DNA from: Bacillota bacterium | Lineage (GTDB): Bacteria > Bacillota > Clostridia > Oscillospirales > Ruminococcaceae | Length of the DNA: 64,000 nucleotides | Direction of reading: 5' to 3' | Assembly (NCBI GenBank): GCA_023433405.1 | Contig: JAEZCT010000022.1 | Coordinates: 1-64,000 of the forward strand | In this document: piece by piece, positions 51,584-60,901 of the stretch | How the letters are laid out: every line of letters begins with the position of its first letter | Position numbering within the stretch: position 1 is the first letter of the stretch | Notes under the pieces: model-generated | The model's input: only the letters and a program-made list of their open reading frames with translations | The model's database searches: none | What the model was told of the DNA's origin: nothing | Position numbers and translations under genes: made by a program

Positions 51584-52459
51584 TTAGCCCTTCACTGATC
51601 CGGTAATCACCCCTTTAATGTAAAATTTCTGCAATTTGGGATATACGATAAGGATTGGAATAACCGAAACAGCGATAACAACCATTTGAAGTGTCGCGTC
51701 ATTGACCTGACTGCTCAGGTTGTTGGATACACCGGATAAAACACTGCTCGAACCGGCCGAGGCCAGCAGGTTTCGCAGATAGATTTGCAGAATTTGTAGC
51801 TCCGGTTTGTTAATGTACAGCACGCCGTCCATATACGCGTTCCAGTTCGCCACGCCGTAAAACATACCCACTGCGGCAAGCGTAGGGCCGGAGAGGGGAA
51901 GGATAATGCGGGTAAGAATAGTAAGCGTGCCGGCGCCGTCAATACGGGCCGATTCCTCGAGGCTGGGCGGCAGCGACTGAAAGTAGTTGCGCATAATAAA
52001 CAGGTTATAGGCGCTCATGGCATTGGGAATAATCAGTGACCATAAGGTATCCACCATGCCAAGATCGTTAACCACCAGGTAGGTGGGGATGATGCCCCCG
52101 TTAAAAAGCATGGTAAAGAAGATGGCAAGACATAAAAAGCCGCGCCCCCTAAGCCGGGGCAGAGACAGAGGGTAGGCAAGCATTGCCGTAAGCACTAAGC
52201 TTAGTGCCGTCCCCGCCGCAGTGCGGAGAATGGTGTTCCAATAAGCAACGTATATTTGCTTTTGCTGCAGAACCAGCTGGTAGCCCTTCAGGCTAAACTC
52301 CTTGGGCCACAAAAACAGTCCGCCCGAAAGCGCTGCGTTGGAATCACTGAGCGAGTACATGATGACGTACCAAAAAGGGTAGACGCATAGAACCGCTATA
52401 CCAAACAGTATTACCGCGATTACCCCGTGGCCAATCTTCTCTGCAGTTGTCATTTTCAT
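51584..52459 (-). CDS. Sugar ABC transporter permease (LplC/YtcP-like)
   Basis: 291 residues from the ATG at 52459. Six helices, EAA loop LEESARIDGAGTLTILTRI near residue 175, and the C-terminal FYIKGVITGSVKG tail that is diagnostic of the LplC group. It pairs with the permease encoded upstream. The ATPase is not encoded here; such importers often share an MsmX-type ATPase. Confidence 0.92.
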   Translation of the reverse strand: MKMTTAEKIGHGVIAVILFGIAVLCVYPFWYVIMYSLSDSNAALSGGLFLWPKEFSLKGYQLVLQQKQIYVAYWNTILRTAAGTALSLVLTAMLAYPLSLPRLRGRGFLCLAIFFTMLFNGGIIPTYLVVNDLGMVDTLWSLIIPNAMSAYNLFIMRNYFQSLPPSLEESARIDGAGTLTILTRIILPLSGPTLAAVGMFYGVANWNAYMDGVLYINKPELQILQIYLRNLLASAGSSSVLSGVSNNLSSQVNDATLQMVVIAVSVIPILIVYPKLQKFYIKGVITGSVKG

Positions 52460-52550
52460 GATGAGTGCCGCATCCTTTCCGGGTTTTACGCACCACTGGC
52501 CGCAAAACAATGTTAATATTCGACCCCGAGCGGAGATGATATGATTGTAA

Positions 52551-53510
52551 TTACATAATGCCGCTTTCCGGGTCGAGTTTTTTGGCTATGGCATTTGTTA
52601 TCAGCACCAAAAACAAACCGATAGCGGATTGGAACAGACCCGCCGCGGTAGCCAAAGAGAACTGCTGGTTTTGCAGACCCACACGGTATACATAGGTATC
52701 AATGATATCCGCCACCGAGTTCACCACGGGGTTTGTCATGGCAAAAATTTGGTCGAACCCCGCGTACATGACCTCTCCTACGCGAAACAGAAGCAGCACC
52801 ACAATGGTAGAGCGGATGCAGGGAAGGGTAACGTGAAGCAGCTGCTTCCATTTTCCCGCGCCATCAATTACCGCCGCCTCATACAGCTGAACGTCGATGC
52901 TCGAAAGCGCCGCCAGGTAGATGACTGTGCCCATACCGGCGCTCTTCCAAATATAAGACCACAGTATTACGCTTTGAAATTTGGCGGGAGTGGCGAGAAG
53001 GTTTGGCAGCTCCCCTGTAAACCCCAGTGCGAACGCGAACTGGCGGATTGCACCGGAGTTTGGTGAAAGCATGGCGTACAGCAGGCCGTAAACCACCACC
53101 CAGGAGATGAAGTTTGGCAGGATAACCGCTGTCTGCACCCCTTTTTTAAACCATTTCTTTGATATTTCGTTGATGAGCAGCGACATGATGATGGGTGTAG
53201 GGAAGCCGAATATCAGCTTTTGCAGGCTGATTACGATATTATTGTACAAAGCTCGTTGGAAAGCAGGCTGGGTAAAGAGCTGTGCAAAGTAATCAAACCC
53301 CACCCAGGGAGAGGCGCTTAGCCCCAAGAAAATATTGTAGTCTCGAAAAGCAAGCGTAATGCCGTACATCGGCACATATTTAAAGACTATAAAGTATAGC
53401 AGGCCTGGTATCATGATTAGGTAAAGAGCTTTTTCCTTCCAAATATCCGCAAGCACTTTCTTCATCGCTGCTTTGCGCGGTATGTATCCCATCCCCACAC
53501 TCCGTGCCAT
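52551..53510 (-). CDS. Sugar ABC transporter permease (LplB/YteP-like)
   Basis: 319 residues starting with the ATG at 53510, which follows AGGGGAAA; the ATG at 53465 has no ribosome site. Six helices, PMYGITLAFRDYN after helix 1 and the EAA loop YEAAVIDGAGKWKQLLHV. First gene of the importer operon, divergent from the RpiR regulator gene. Confidence 0.92.
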   Translation of the reverse strand: MARSVGMGYIPRKAAMKKVLADIWKEKALYLIMIPGLLYFIVFKYVPMYGITLAFRDYNIFLGLSASPWVGFDYFAQLFTQPAFQRALYNNIVISLQKLIFGFPTPIIMSLLINEISKKWFKKGVQTAVILPNFISWVVVYGLLYAMLSPNSGAIRQFAFALGFTGELPNLLATPAKFQSVILWSYIWKSAGMGTVIYLAALSSIDVQLYEAAVIDGAGKWKQLLHVTLPCIRSTIVVLLLFRVGEVMYAGFDQIFAMTNPVVNSVADIIDTYVYRVGLQNQQFSLATAAGLFQSAIGLFLVLITNAIAKKLDPESGIM

Positions 53511-53604
53511 GTGCTTTCCCCTTTCGTTTTACCCGCGCGGCGGCAGCTGATGCGCTTGGCAATATTCCTAAAAATATCAACTGCAACGCGATTGATTTGT
53601 AAAC

Positions 53605-53633
53605 AATATAGCATCGTTCCATTTTATTGTCAA
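53605..53633 (-). promoter_or_regulatory. Promoter of the importer-glycosidase operon
   Basis: Read leftward: TTGACA (53633-53628), 17-base spacer, TATATT (53610-53605). It lies about 95 bases before the first permease gene. Confidence 0.72.
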
Positions 53634-53662
53634 TATTAATTATCAAAATAAAATTAAATTTT

Positions 53663-53680
53663 TGAATAAAAATATTTTCA
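53663..53680. promoter_or_regulatory. Candidate RpiR operator between divergent promoters
   Basis: TGAATAAAAATATTTTCA is an imperfect TGAA...TTCA inverted repeat of the kind bound by RpiR/MurR regulators. It sits between the -35 of the leftward promoter and the -35 of the rpiR promoter, so one bound protein could act on both. Confidence 0.35.
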
Positions 53681-53681
53681 A

Positions 53682-53711
53682 TTGACAAATATATTTCATT
53701 ACTGTTATAAT
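53682..53711 (+). promoter_or_regulatory. Promoter of the RpiR-type regulator gene
   Basis: Perfect TTGACA, 18-base spacer, perfect TATAAT, about 44 bases before the ATG. Confidence 0.8.
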
Positions 53712-53754
53712 TTTCTGGAAGAAGGACAATATATGAACGAAAGGGTGTAGCTCA

Positions 53755-54612
53755 ATGGCTGGTTGTCAGTTGAGAATACGAGAATCCTTGGACAGCTTAA
53801 CGAAAAAGCAGCGCCAGGTTGCGGAGTTTATTCTGGACTATTCGCAGCAGGTTGTTGAAATGTCCATAGAGGAGCTGGCAAGATCCAGCGGCACCAGCAC
53901 GTCGGCAGTGGTTCGGCTGTGCAAAATGCTCGGGTACAACGGCTATAAGGATTTTTGCCGGGCGCTCACGGCGGAGGTTGCTGATTTTGGGAAAGAGACA
54001 ATTATCTACGAGGATATCCGACCCGGAGATTCACTGGGTGACATTGCCCGGAATGTAGCCATGAGCAACATGAAGGCGATTGAAAACTCCCTTAAAATGC
54101 TGGATATGGACCAGCTGGAGCTTGCGGTAAGCGCCATTGGCGCCGCAAAGCGGGTGGATTTTTACGGCGTGGGTAACTCCGGGCTGGTGGCGCTTGACGC
54201 CCACAACAAGTTCCTGCGTATTAACAAGTATGTTTGCGCCAGCGCCGACCCTCATGTGCAAATTCTTTCTGCTACCACGCTCACTGAGCATGACGTCGCG
54301 GTCTTTATATCCTATACGGGGGAAACCAGCGATACCCTTGCGGTTCTTGAGGTTGCAAAGAGAACAAAGGCCACGACCATTGCCATTACCCGGTACGGAA
54401 AAAACCCGCTCAGCGAGGCCTGCGACATCAACCTGAGCACATCCTCCACCGAAACGCTGATACGAAGCGGCGCGATGAGCTCCCGCATCAGCCAGCATAC
54501 GATTATTGATATCCTGTATACCGCGGTAACCAGCCGCTATTACGAATCGGCAAAAGGGTATCTGGATAAAACCCGTTTTGCGGCGGGAAAAATGCGCAGC
54601 CACAATAAATAA
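53755..54612 (+). CDS. RpiR/MurR-family transcription regulator
   Basis: 285 residues. N-terminal helix-turn-helix of the RpiR type (SIEELARSSGTSTSAVVRLCK, residues about 36-56) and C-terminal SIS sugar-phosphate-binding domain (about 125-255, with YGVGNSG and ISYTGETSDT). It is divergent from the importer operon and followed by the sugar-catabolic operon, so it probably controls one or both in response to a sugar phosphate. Confidence 0.93.
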   Translation: MAGCQLRIRESLDSLTKKQRQVAEFILDYSQQVVEMSIEELARSSGTSTSAVVRLCKMLGYNGYKDFCRALTAEVADFGKETIIYEDIRPGDSLGDIARNVAMSNMKAIENSLKMLDMDQLELAVSAIGAAKRVDFYGVGNSGLVALDAHNKFLRINKYVCASADPHVQILSATTLTEHDVAVFISYTGETSDTLAVLEVAKRTKATTIAITRYGKNPLSEACDINLSTSSTETLIRSGAMSSRISQHTIIDILYTAVTSRYYESAKGYLDKTRFAAGKMRSHNK

Positions 54613-54643
54613 ACACTTCTACTGTTTATACTGTTTCCGTTTA

Positions 54644-54743
54644 TACTAATATCCGATTTAAAAGAGTATAAAAATCAAGTGAAAAGCTTTAATTTATGGG
54701 TTTTCACGCGGATTTTTATCGACTCTTTTTGAGGAGATTAGTA
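54644..54743 (-). repeat. Dispersed palindrome, full copy (R13)
   Basis: 100 bp, identical to R4 at 37705-37804. TTA flanks on both sides (54641-54643, 54744-54746). The unrelated sequence beyond these flanks rules out a larger duplication. Confidence 0.92.
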
Positions 54744-54781
54744 TTATAAACGGGATTTGCATTTTGCGTTCATTTTCTAAA

Positions 54782-54834
54782 CCAAAAAAGCACCCTTTGC
54801 AAGGCGGCAATCTTGCAAAGGGTGCTTTTTGGTT
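54782..54834. terminator. Terminator of the RpiR-type gene
   Basis: AAAAAGCACCCTTTGCAAG / CTTGCAAAGGGTGCTTTTT, 19-bp perfect arms with an 8-base loop. Confidence 0.9.
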
Positions 54835-54902
54835 GTATTTGTGCAGGTTCAAAGCAAATTTGTTTTTGTTTTGCTTAAAACTTTTACTATTAAATAATTT
54901 TA

Positions 54903-54931
54903 TTGACAATAATTTTTAAAAATAGTACAAT
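54903..54931 (+). promoter_or_regulatory. Promoter of the six-gene catabolic operon
   Basis: Perfect TTGACA, 17-base spacer, TACAAT (one mismatch). About 100 bases upstream of the first start codon. Confidence 0.78.
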
Positions 54932-55033
54932 GATTAAAGAAAAAATGGGCTGTCGAAACTTGAAGTATCATTCATCCCTTAAAACACTGCTTATCGCAAC
55001 CAAAGTTTAACACAAAAAAGGGAGGCGATTTCA

Positions 55034-56158
55034 TTGCACGGTAGCATAATCCAAGGTGAGGTTCTCCGGCGTTTTTGCACGGACTCCTTCGGTAAGTTTG
55101 GTTTTAGCGTAAAACAGAGCGAGACAATCACCGATATTCTACTGCTCTCCGACCTGCTGGGCATTGAATCTCACGGAATGCAGCGGCTGGTTCGTTATCA
55201 CAAGGGAATCCAAAATGGGCTAATTAAAGTAGGGGCAGAGGCCTGTACGGTAATGGACACCCCGGTCTCCGCTGTGATAGACGGCAACGACGGTATGGGG
55301 CAGCTGCTTGGATATGACGCCATGAATCTGGCAATACAAAAGGCGCAGGCATCCGGGGTGGCGGTGGTAACGGTACGCAACTCAAACCACTTCGGAATTG
55401 CGGGCTATTACGCCAAGATGGCAAGTGACAGGGGGCTTATTGGTATAGCCATGACCAACTCCGAGGCTATTATGGTGCCTACAAACAGCAAGCTGGCCAT
55501 GCTGGGCAGCAATCCCATTGCTTTGGCTGTTCCCGCAGAGCCCTTTCCTTTCCTGTTTGACGCATCCACCACCGTGGTGACCAGAGGCAAGTTGGAGCTG
55601 TATGATAAAAAGGAAAAACCGCTGCCACAGGGCTGGGCGCTGGATGAGAACGGACAGGGCTGTACCGATTCCCGCCGGGTGCTTGAAAACATCATCGGCA
55701 AGCGGGGAGGCGGAATTATGCCGCTGGGAGGCGATAACGAGACAAGCGGCGGGCACAAGGGATATGGCTTTGGCATGTTTTGTGAAATTTTTTGCTCCAT
55801 CCTGTCTATGGGCATCACCTCTAACCATACCCACCAAAACGGCAAGGGTGGCACCTGCCACGGCTTTATATGCATAAACCCCGCTTTTTTCGGGGACCCC
55901 AAACAGATAAAGGAGCGTTTTTCCGCCTTTTTGCAGGAGCTTAGGGACGCGCCGCTGGCGGAAGGTGCGGCGCGCATCTATACCCACGGCGAAAAGGAGG
56001 CAATAGCCTATGAGCGGCGGTTGTCGGAGGGTGTAGAGATTAACCTTAAGACGCTTGCGGAGATGATGGCGCTGGCAAAGGACGTAAGCCTCGATTTCGC
56101 CTCCTATTTTGGTGAGCTGGATATCCCGGAGTACTTTTCAGGGTCCTATTCCAAATAA
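55034..56158 (+). CDS. Ldh2/MDH2-family oxidoreductase (malate/L-lactate dehydrogenase-like)
   Basis: 374 residues from a TTG eight bases after GGGAGGCG. Family features: GIESHGMQRLVRY with the catalytic His, VRNSNHFGIAGYY, and MTNSEAIMVP. Members reduce or oxidise 2-oxo/2-hydroxy acids with NAD(P), such as malate, lactate, ureidoglycolate and diketogulonate (YiaK). Sitting first in a sugar operon and next to a malic enzyme gene, it could act on a sugar-derived hydroxy acid or on malate. Confidence 0.88.
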   Translation: MHGSIIQGEVLRRFCTDSFGKFGFSVKQSETITDILLLSDLLGIESHGMQRLVRYHKGIQNGLIKVGAEACTVMDTPVSAVIDGNDGMGQLLGYDAMNLAIQKAQASGVAVVTVRNSNHFGIAGYYAKMASDRGLIGIAMTNSEAIMVPTNSKLAMLGSNPIALAVPAEPFPFLFDASTTVVTRGKLELYDKKEKPLPQGWALDENGQGCTDSRRVLENIIGKRGGGIMPLGGDNETSGGHKGYGFGMFCEIFCSILSMGITSNHTHQNGKGGTCHGFICINPAFFGDPKQIKERFSAFLQELRDAPLAEGAARIYTHGEKEAIAYERRLSEGVEINLKTLAEMMALAKDVSLDFASYFGELDIPEYFSGSYSK

Positions 56159-56202
56159 CAACACGCCGATGATAGCTTTCGGCGGAAAGGGCGGGCAGCT
56201 GT

Positions 56203-57378
56203 ATGGACATACTGGAGGAATCACTGCTAAGGCACAGGGAGTGGGGCGGAAAGCTGGAGGTTGTATCCCGTGTGGAGATCCATGACCGCAAGGCGCTTTC
56301 GCTGGCTTACACCCCCGGGGTCTCCGCGCCTTGTCTCGCAATCGCGAGTGATATCGAGCAATCCTACCAATTAACAAGGCGTCACAACCTTGTGGCTGTT
56401 ATCACCGATGGCAGTGCCGTGCTGGGGCTTGGGGATATCGGTCCGGAGGCCGGGATGCCTGTCATGGAGGGCAAGGCGGCGTTGTTTAAAGCCTTCGCGG
56501 ATGTGGACGCGTTTCCCATCTGCATTAAAACCAAGGACGTGGATGAGCTGGTACGCACCATTTATCTGATATCGGGGAGCTTTGGCGGCATCAATCTGGA
56601 GGACATCTCCGCCCCCCGTTGCTTTGAGGTGGAACGCCGCCTGAAGGAGCTTTGCGATATTCCGGTTTTTCACGATGACCAGCATGGCACAGCCATTGTT
56701 GTGGGAGCCGCTCTGCTTAACGCATTAAAGCTTGCTGGCAAGCCGCTCGGCGCGGTGCGGGTGGTAATAAACGGGTGCGGCTCAGCCGGCATTGCGATAG
56801 CCCGCCACCTGCTAAGCTTGGGTGCGGGAGAGATAACCTGCGTTGACCGCTTTGGAATCGTTTGCGAGGCAATGGAGGAGCTAAACCCCGAGCAGAACCG
56901 GATAGCTTTGGTGACAAACCGGAAAAAGCTCCGCGGAACGCTTGCACAAGCCATGAAGGGCGCGGACGTATTCATCGGCGTTTCGGCTCCCAACGTGGTC
57001 AGCCCCGAAATGGTGCGGTCCATGAGCCGCGAGGCAATTGTTTTTGCCATGGCAAACCCCACCCCCGAAATCATGCCCGGCATGGCGAAAGAGGCGGGTG
57101 CGCGCATTGTTGGCACAGGCCGCTCTGACTTTCCCAATCAGGTAAACAATTTGCTTGCCTTTCCGGGTCTGTTTCGCGGAGCGCTGGATTGCCGAGCCAA
57201 AGACATCAACGAGGAAATGAAGCTGGCAGCGTCCCTTGCCCTCTCCCGGCTGGTAAGCGATGAGGAGTTACGCGAGGAGTACATTCTGCCCGACCCGCTG
57301 GACAGGCGGGTGGCCGGAGCGGTCGCCGCCGCCGTTATCCGTGCGGCGAGACAAACGGGTGTCGCAAGAAAGCAGTAA
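56203..57378 (+). CDS. NAD(P)-dependent malic enzyme
   Basis: 391 residues: the short bacterial type without the phosphotransacetylase-like C-terminal domain. SLAYTPGVSAPC near residue 35, KDVDELVRTI, FHDDQHGTAIVVGAAL near 160, and the Rossmann motif NGCGSAGIAIARHL near 190. It decarboxylates malate to pyruvate. An unusual member of a sugar operon; with the preceding dehydrogenase it may balance NADH/NADPH or route a C4 product. Confidence 0.93.
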   Translation: MDILEESLLRHREWGGKLEVVSRVEIHDRKALSLAYTPGVSAPCLAIASDIEQSYQLTRRHNLVAVITDGSAVLGLGDIGPEAGMPVMEGKAALFKAFADVDAFPICIKTKDVDELVRTIYLISGSFGGINLEDISAPRCFEVERRLKELCDIPVFHDDQHGTAIVVGAALLNALKLAGKPLGAVRVVINGCGSAGIAIARHLLSLGAGEITCVDRFGIVCEAMEELNPEQNRIALVTNRKKLRGTLAQAMKGADVFIGVSAPNVVSPEMVRSMSREAIVFAMANPTPEIMPGMAKEAGARIVGTGRSDFPNQVNNLLAFPGLFRGALDCRAKDINEEMKLAASLALSRLVSDEELREEYILPDPLDRRVAGAVAAAVIRAARQTGVARKQ

Positions 57379-57441
57379 CGCAGTAATGTATCACACAATC
57401 ACAATAAAACGCACAAATAATCAGCAAAAGGAGACTTTACC

Positions 57442-59262
57442 ATGAGCTTCATGTTTAATCCCCACCCCTATGACGACCCTAGCGCCATTAACCAACTTAC
57501 GATACCGGGCGGCGTGGCAGACGATATCTTCACAGGAACCGAACGCGCGGCGGGTGCGATGATGGATATGGTGAAAGACAGGTTAGCCAAAGCCCAAGGG
57601 GTTGTTTTGACTCTGGACGGTTATCCCGGTGCGCAGTTTCAGTCCCTGGTGGACGCGCTGCTTGCCAAGGCTGGGCAGGCGGGAATTTCCGCCGCCGCCG
57701 AGGATGCCTCTCGAATGGTAAAAAGCGCCAAGGAGCTGGACGCACTGTTTGAAGAATGCTTTCCCGACGACAAGGAAAAAGACCCCATCCTGCTGTACGG
57801 CAAGCTGTTTGACGGCAATTATCCACAAATTTTAGACCCCGCGAGGTGTGCCGAATTCTGCGAGCGCGCAAAAAACAGCAAAGGGCTTACAATTCTTTAT
57901 GGCTTCGGCGCCGCCTCAGAGCCCTTTGACAGTGTGCGGGGCCTGGTCGCGTGGGTAGATGTCACCCCGAAGCGCGCTGTTCTCAGCGCAAAGAAGGGGC
58001 TGCTTAAAAACATTGGAGATACCAAGGCCAGACCCTTTAAGCAGACCATGCGCCGCGCCTATTATGTGGATTTTAAGGTAGCCGAGGAACTGCGCGGCAA
58101 ACTTTTACGCGCGGGAAGCATTGACGCGTATCTGAGCGGCAACGATCCCGACGCGCCGACGATGCTTACCAGAAAGGGTCTCGATGATATGCTGGGTGCG
58201 CTGGCAAAGCAGCCCTACCGCTGCCGTCCGGTGTATATCGAGGGCGTCTGGGGCGGACAATACATCAAAAAGCTGCGCCGCCTGCCTGACGAGGTGGACA
58301 ACGTGGCGTGGTGCTTTGACCTGATTCCGCTGGAAGTGAGCATAGTGGCGGAGGCAGAGGGTTGTCAGGTGGAATTTCCTTACCATACCTTTGTTCAGAA
58401 GGAAGGCGACGCCATCATGGGTGCGCCAACTACAGAGCGTTTTGGCGGGTATTTTCCTATCCGTTTCAACTACGACGATACCTGGCACGCAAGCGGCAAC
58501 ATGTCTATTCAGGTGCATCCGGGCGAGGATTATGTGGTAAACAATTTTAAGGATCTTGGTAGACAGGACGAGAGCTATTATATTGTTTCCACCGCGCACG
58601 GGGCGAAAACCTACTGCGGCTTTCACGACAATGCGGATACAGACGAGTTTATGCGACAGGTAAAGCGATCCGAAATAGAAAAAACCCCCGTTAATCATGA
58701 CGATTATGTGTTTGCTCTGCAATCGGTGCCCGGAATGCAGTTTATGCTGCCCGCCGGTACCATTCATGCCTCGGGGCGCAATCAGGTCATTTTAGAAATC
58801 GGCAGCCTCACAGTAGGTTCCTATACCTTTAAGCTTTACGATTATCTGCGTCTTGATCTGGATGGCGCGCCCCGTCCCATCCATTCCTGGCATGGCGAGA
58901 AGGTGCTGGATACCGCCTGCAGAACCAAGCGTGTAACGGAAACTCTCGCGCCACAGCCCCGCACCGTAAGAAAAACCGAGGGACTGCACGAGGAGATTGT
59001 GGGTGAGTGCGATGAGCTGTACTTCTCCCTGCGCCGCCTGAGCTTTGATAAAATGGCGGATGGCGATACAAACGGGGTGTTCCATGTGCTGGTTTTGGTG
59101 GACGGAGAAAAAGTGACCGTACGCTCGAAAAGCAATCCCTCTTTGTGCTATGATATGAATTACCTGGACATGGTGGTTGTTCCGGCAAGTGTTGGAGAGT
59201 ATGAGATTATAAACCATGGTAAACAGCCGGTGGTTGTACATAAAACGCATTTGAAGGGTTAA
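57442..59262 (+). CDS. ManA-like cupin isomerase with extra N-terminal domain
   Basis: 606 residues. The last 350 are a class I mannose-6-phosphate isomerase-like cupin: SIQVHPGEDY gives the zinc ligands and LPAGTIHASG the second cupin motif. The first 250 are extra: TLDGYPGAQFQSLVDAL resembles a P-loop kinase start in which the GxGKS/T residues are lost, suggesting a decayed nucleoside-kinase-like fold. AAGGAG precedes the ATG. It would interconvert a keto- and aldo-sugar or sugar phosphate; exact substrate unknown. Confidence 0.78.
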   Translation: MSFMFNPHPYDDPSAINQLTIPGGVADDIFTGTERAAGAMMDMVKDRLAKAQGVVLTLDGYPGAQFQSLVDALLAKAGQAGISAAAEDASRMVKSAKELDALFEECFPDDKEKDPILLYGKLFDGNYPQILDPARCAEFCERAKNSKGLTILYGFGAASEPFDSVRGLVAWVDVTPKRAVLSAKKGLLKNIGDTKARPFKQTMRRAYYVDFKVAEELRGKLLRAGSIDAYLSGNDPDAPTMLTRKGLDDMLGALAKQPYRCRPVYIEGVWGGQYIKKLRRLPDEVDNVAWCFDLIPLEVSIVAEAEGCQVEFPYHTFVQKEGDAIMGAPTTERFGGYFPIRFNYDDTWHASGNMSIQVHPGEDYVVNNFKDLGRQDESYYIVSTAHGAKTYCGFHDNADTDEFMRQVKRSEIEKTPVNHDDYVFALQSVPGMQFMLPAGTIHASGRNQVILEIGSLTVGSYTFKLYDYLRLDLDGAPRPIHSWHGEKVLDTACRTKRVTETLAPQPRTVRKTEGLHEEIVGECDELYFSLRRLSFDKMADGDTNGVFHVLVLVDGEKVTVRSKSNPSLCYDMNYLDMVVVPASVGEYEIINHGKQPVVVHKTHLKG

Positions 59263-59275
59263 GGGGGGTTACCTC

Positions 59276-60709
59276 ATGAAACAAGCCCGCAGCCCCAAGA
59301 TAGGGCTTTTGCTTATCGCCTCGCCTCGTTTTCGCCATCTTGGTGCGGCAACGGAGCGGGGAGAGTACGAAGCACGAAAAGAGCAGGAGGCGGCGCGTAT
59401 TGAGAAAGAATTTGCCGCCGCCGGGGATATCGTGCGCGCGCCTACCGTCTATGAGAGAGAGGATGTTAAACGCGCCATTTGTCTGTTCTCCGAGCGGGAG
59501 GTGGACTGCGCGGCGGTAATGTATCTCTCGTGGGCGGAGGATTTTGCCTGGATTCGGTTTTTGCGGGATATGCCGCCCCTGCCTGTCATGCTGTGCAGCC
59601 TGGTGCATGACCGCCTGGATGTGGGTGACACCGAGCAGGAGGATAACTTTGTGCAGTTTCTTTCCTGCGGCGGATTGGTGGGGTCGCTGGAGGCCTCGGG
59701 CTCTATTCCCCGCCTTGACAGAAAAATGCTGGAGATTGCGCTGGGCTCTGGGGCAGAGCTTGCGGTAAGGCTGAAGGCATTCGCCGTTGCGGCCATGCTG
59801 CGGTCGGTGCTCAGACAATCCACCGTGGGGTTGCTTGCGAGCTACAATGAGGTTATGTGGTCCACCTATGTTGACCCTTACACCGTGTTCGCTCAAATTG
59901 GGCCGGAGCTAAGGTTTATTTCTGTGGCACAGCTTTTTAAAACCAGCCGCGACCTGCCCGACAAATTGGTGGAGGAGCGGGTGGCGAGCCTTAAGTCCCG
60001 GTTTTCCATCAAGGATAACGTTGACGGAGAGAAGCTCAGCGCCTCCGTGCGCGCCTCAATGGGGCTTGAAAAGCTTGCCGAAGCGTTTATGCTCGACCTG
60101 TTGGTGCTTAACGATGTAGACGCTACGCTGTTTGAGTGGATGGGCCTTCGACCGGGGTTTGTTCCCACATCTCCCGATTCCGGGCTGTGCGTGGTGCCTG
60201 AGGGGGATATTGGGGGCGGCCTTGCCGTTTATTTGCTGACCCTTATCAGCGGGCATATGGCGCAGTTCATCGAGCCCTTTTATATCGACCGAGAGCGGGG
60301 ACTGTTTCAGGGCGGGCACGCGGGCCCCAACAACTACTGGGAGCATCCTGAAAACACGGTAATTGCCCGGGACGAGCGGTTTGCGAAAACAAGCTACAAA
60401 TATGCCGGAGCTCCCTTTGCCTGGCATGTATTTGCCCCTGGGCGCAAGACCATGCTGCATATGTCCCAGGGCAGAAACGGACGCATGAAAATGGTCGTAA
60501 CGCTCATGGATGTTTTAAGCGGCGGTCATGAGCTTGTAAGCTATTCCCACGCGTCCTTCCGCCACCCCACACTAAGCCATGAGAAGCTGTTCGAGCGCCT
60601 TTTAAAAATAGGTGTGACCCAGCATTACGCAATTGCCGAAGGAGAGCACCTCTCGGTACTAAAAAGCCTTGCGGACATGATGGACTTTGATTTTCACTTG
60701 ATTGACTAA
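59276..60709 (+). CDS. L-fucose/L-arabinose isomerase-like protein
   Basis: 477 residues. The general layout is that of the FucI/AraA superfamily: a Rossmann-like first domain (KIGLLLIASPRF), a substrate-handling middle domain, and a C-terminal domain rich in His and acids (VPEGDIGGGLAVYLL, GGHAGPNNYWEH). No close subfamily recognised. It probably isomerises a free aldose. It follows the ManA-like gene by 13 bases with AAGGGGGG upstream. Confidence 0.75.
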   Translation: MKQARSPKIGLLLIASPRFRHLGAATERGEYEARKEQEAARIEKEFAAAGDIVRAPTVYEREDVKRAICLFSEREVDCAAVMYLSWAEDFAWIRFLRDMPPLPVMLCSLVHDRLDVGDTEQEDNFVQFLSCGGLVGSLEASGSIPRLDRKMLEIALGSGAELAVRLKAFAVAAMLRSVLRQSTVGLLASYNEVMWSTYVDPYTVFAQIGPELRFISVAQLFKTSRDLPDKLVEERVASLKSRFSIKDNVDGEKLSASVRASMGLEKLAEAFMLDLLVLNDVDATLFEWMGLRPGFVPTSPDSGLCVVPEGDIGGGLAVYLLTLISGHMAQFIEPFYIDRERGLFQGGHAGPNNYWEHPENTVIARDERFAKTSYKYAGAPFAWHVFAPGRKTMLHMSQGRNGRMKMVVTLMDVLSGGHELVSYSHASFRHPTLSHEKLFERLLKIGVTQHYAIAEGEHLSVLKSLADMMDFDFHLID

Positions 60710-60901
60710 ATCTAACGAACTCCTTAAATCAACACACTAATTGATAAGAGGATACCAAGCAATCCGAATCAAAACAGAGCCACAAGCCAGACCGTGTAGC
60801 GGCAATGCCTCACGCCGGTACGCGGTTTGGCTTTGCATCGGGCTTCTTTTTTAAAAGCAAGGGGCAAAACCATCAGTGACCCAAAAGGAGGAACAGCAGG
60901 G

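Larger units (their letters stand above)
54613..55033. other. Intergenic region: repeat, terminator, promoter
   Basis: In order: a full palindrome copy (54644-54743), a perfect 19-bp terminator hairpin (54782-54834), and a consensus promoter (54903-54931) for the downstream operon. About 100 bases of leader follow. Confidence 0.7.

Noticed and set aside
53742..53790. GGTGTAGCTCAATGGCTGGTTG looks like the start of a tRNA
   Set aside because: No anticodon arm, T-loop or closing acceptor stem follows; it is the region around the start codon of the RpiR-type gene.
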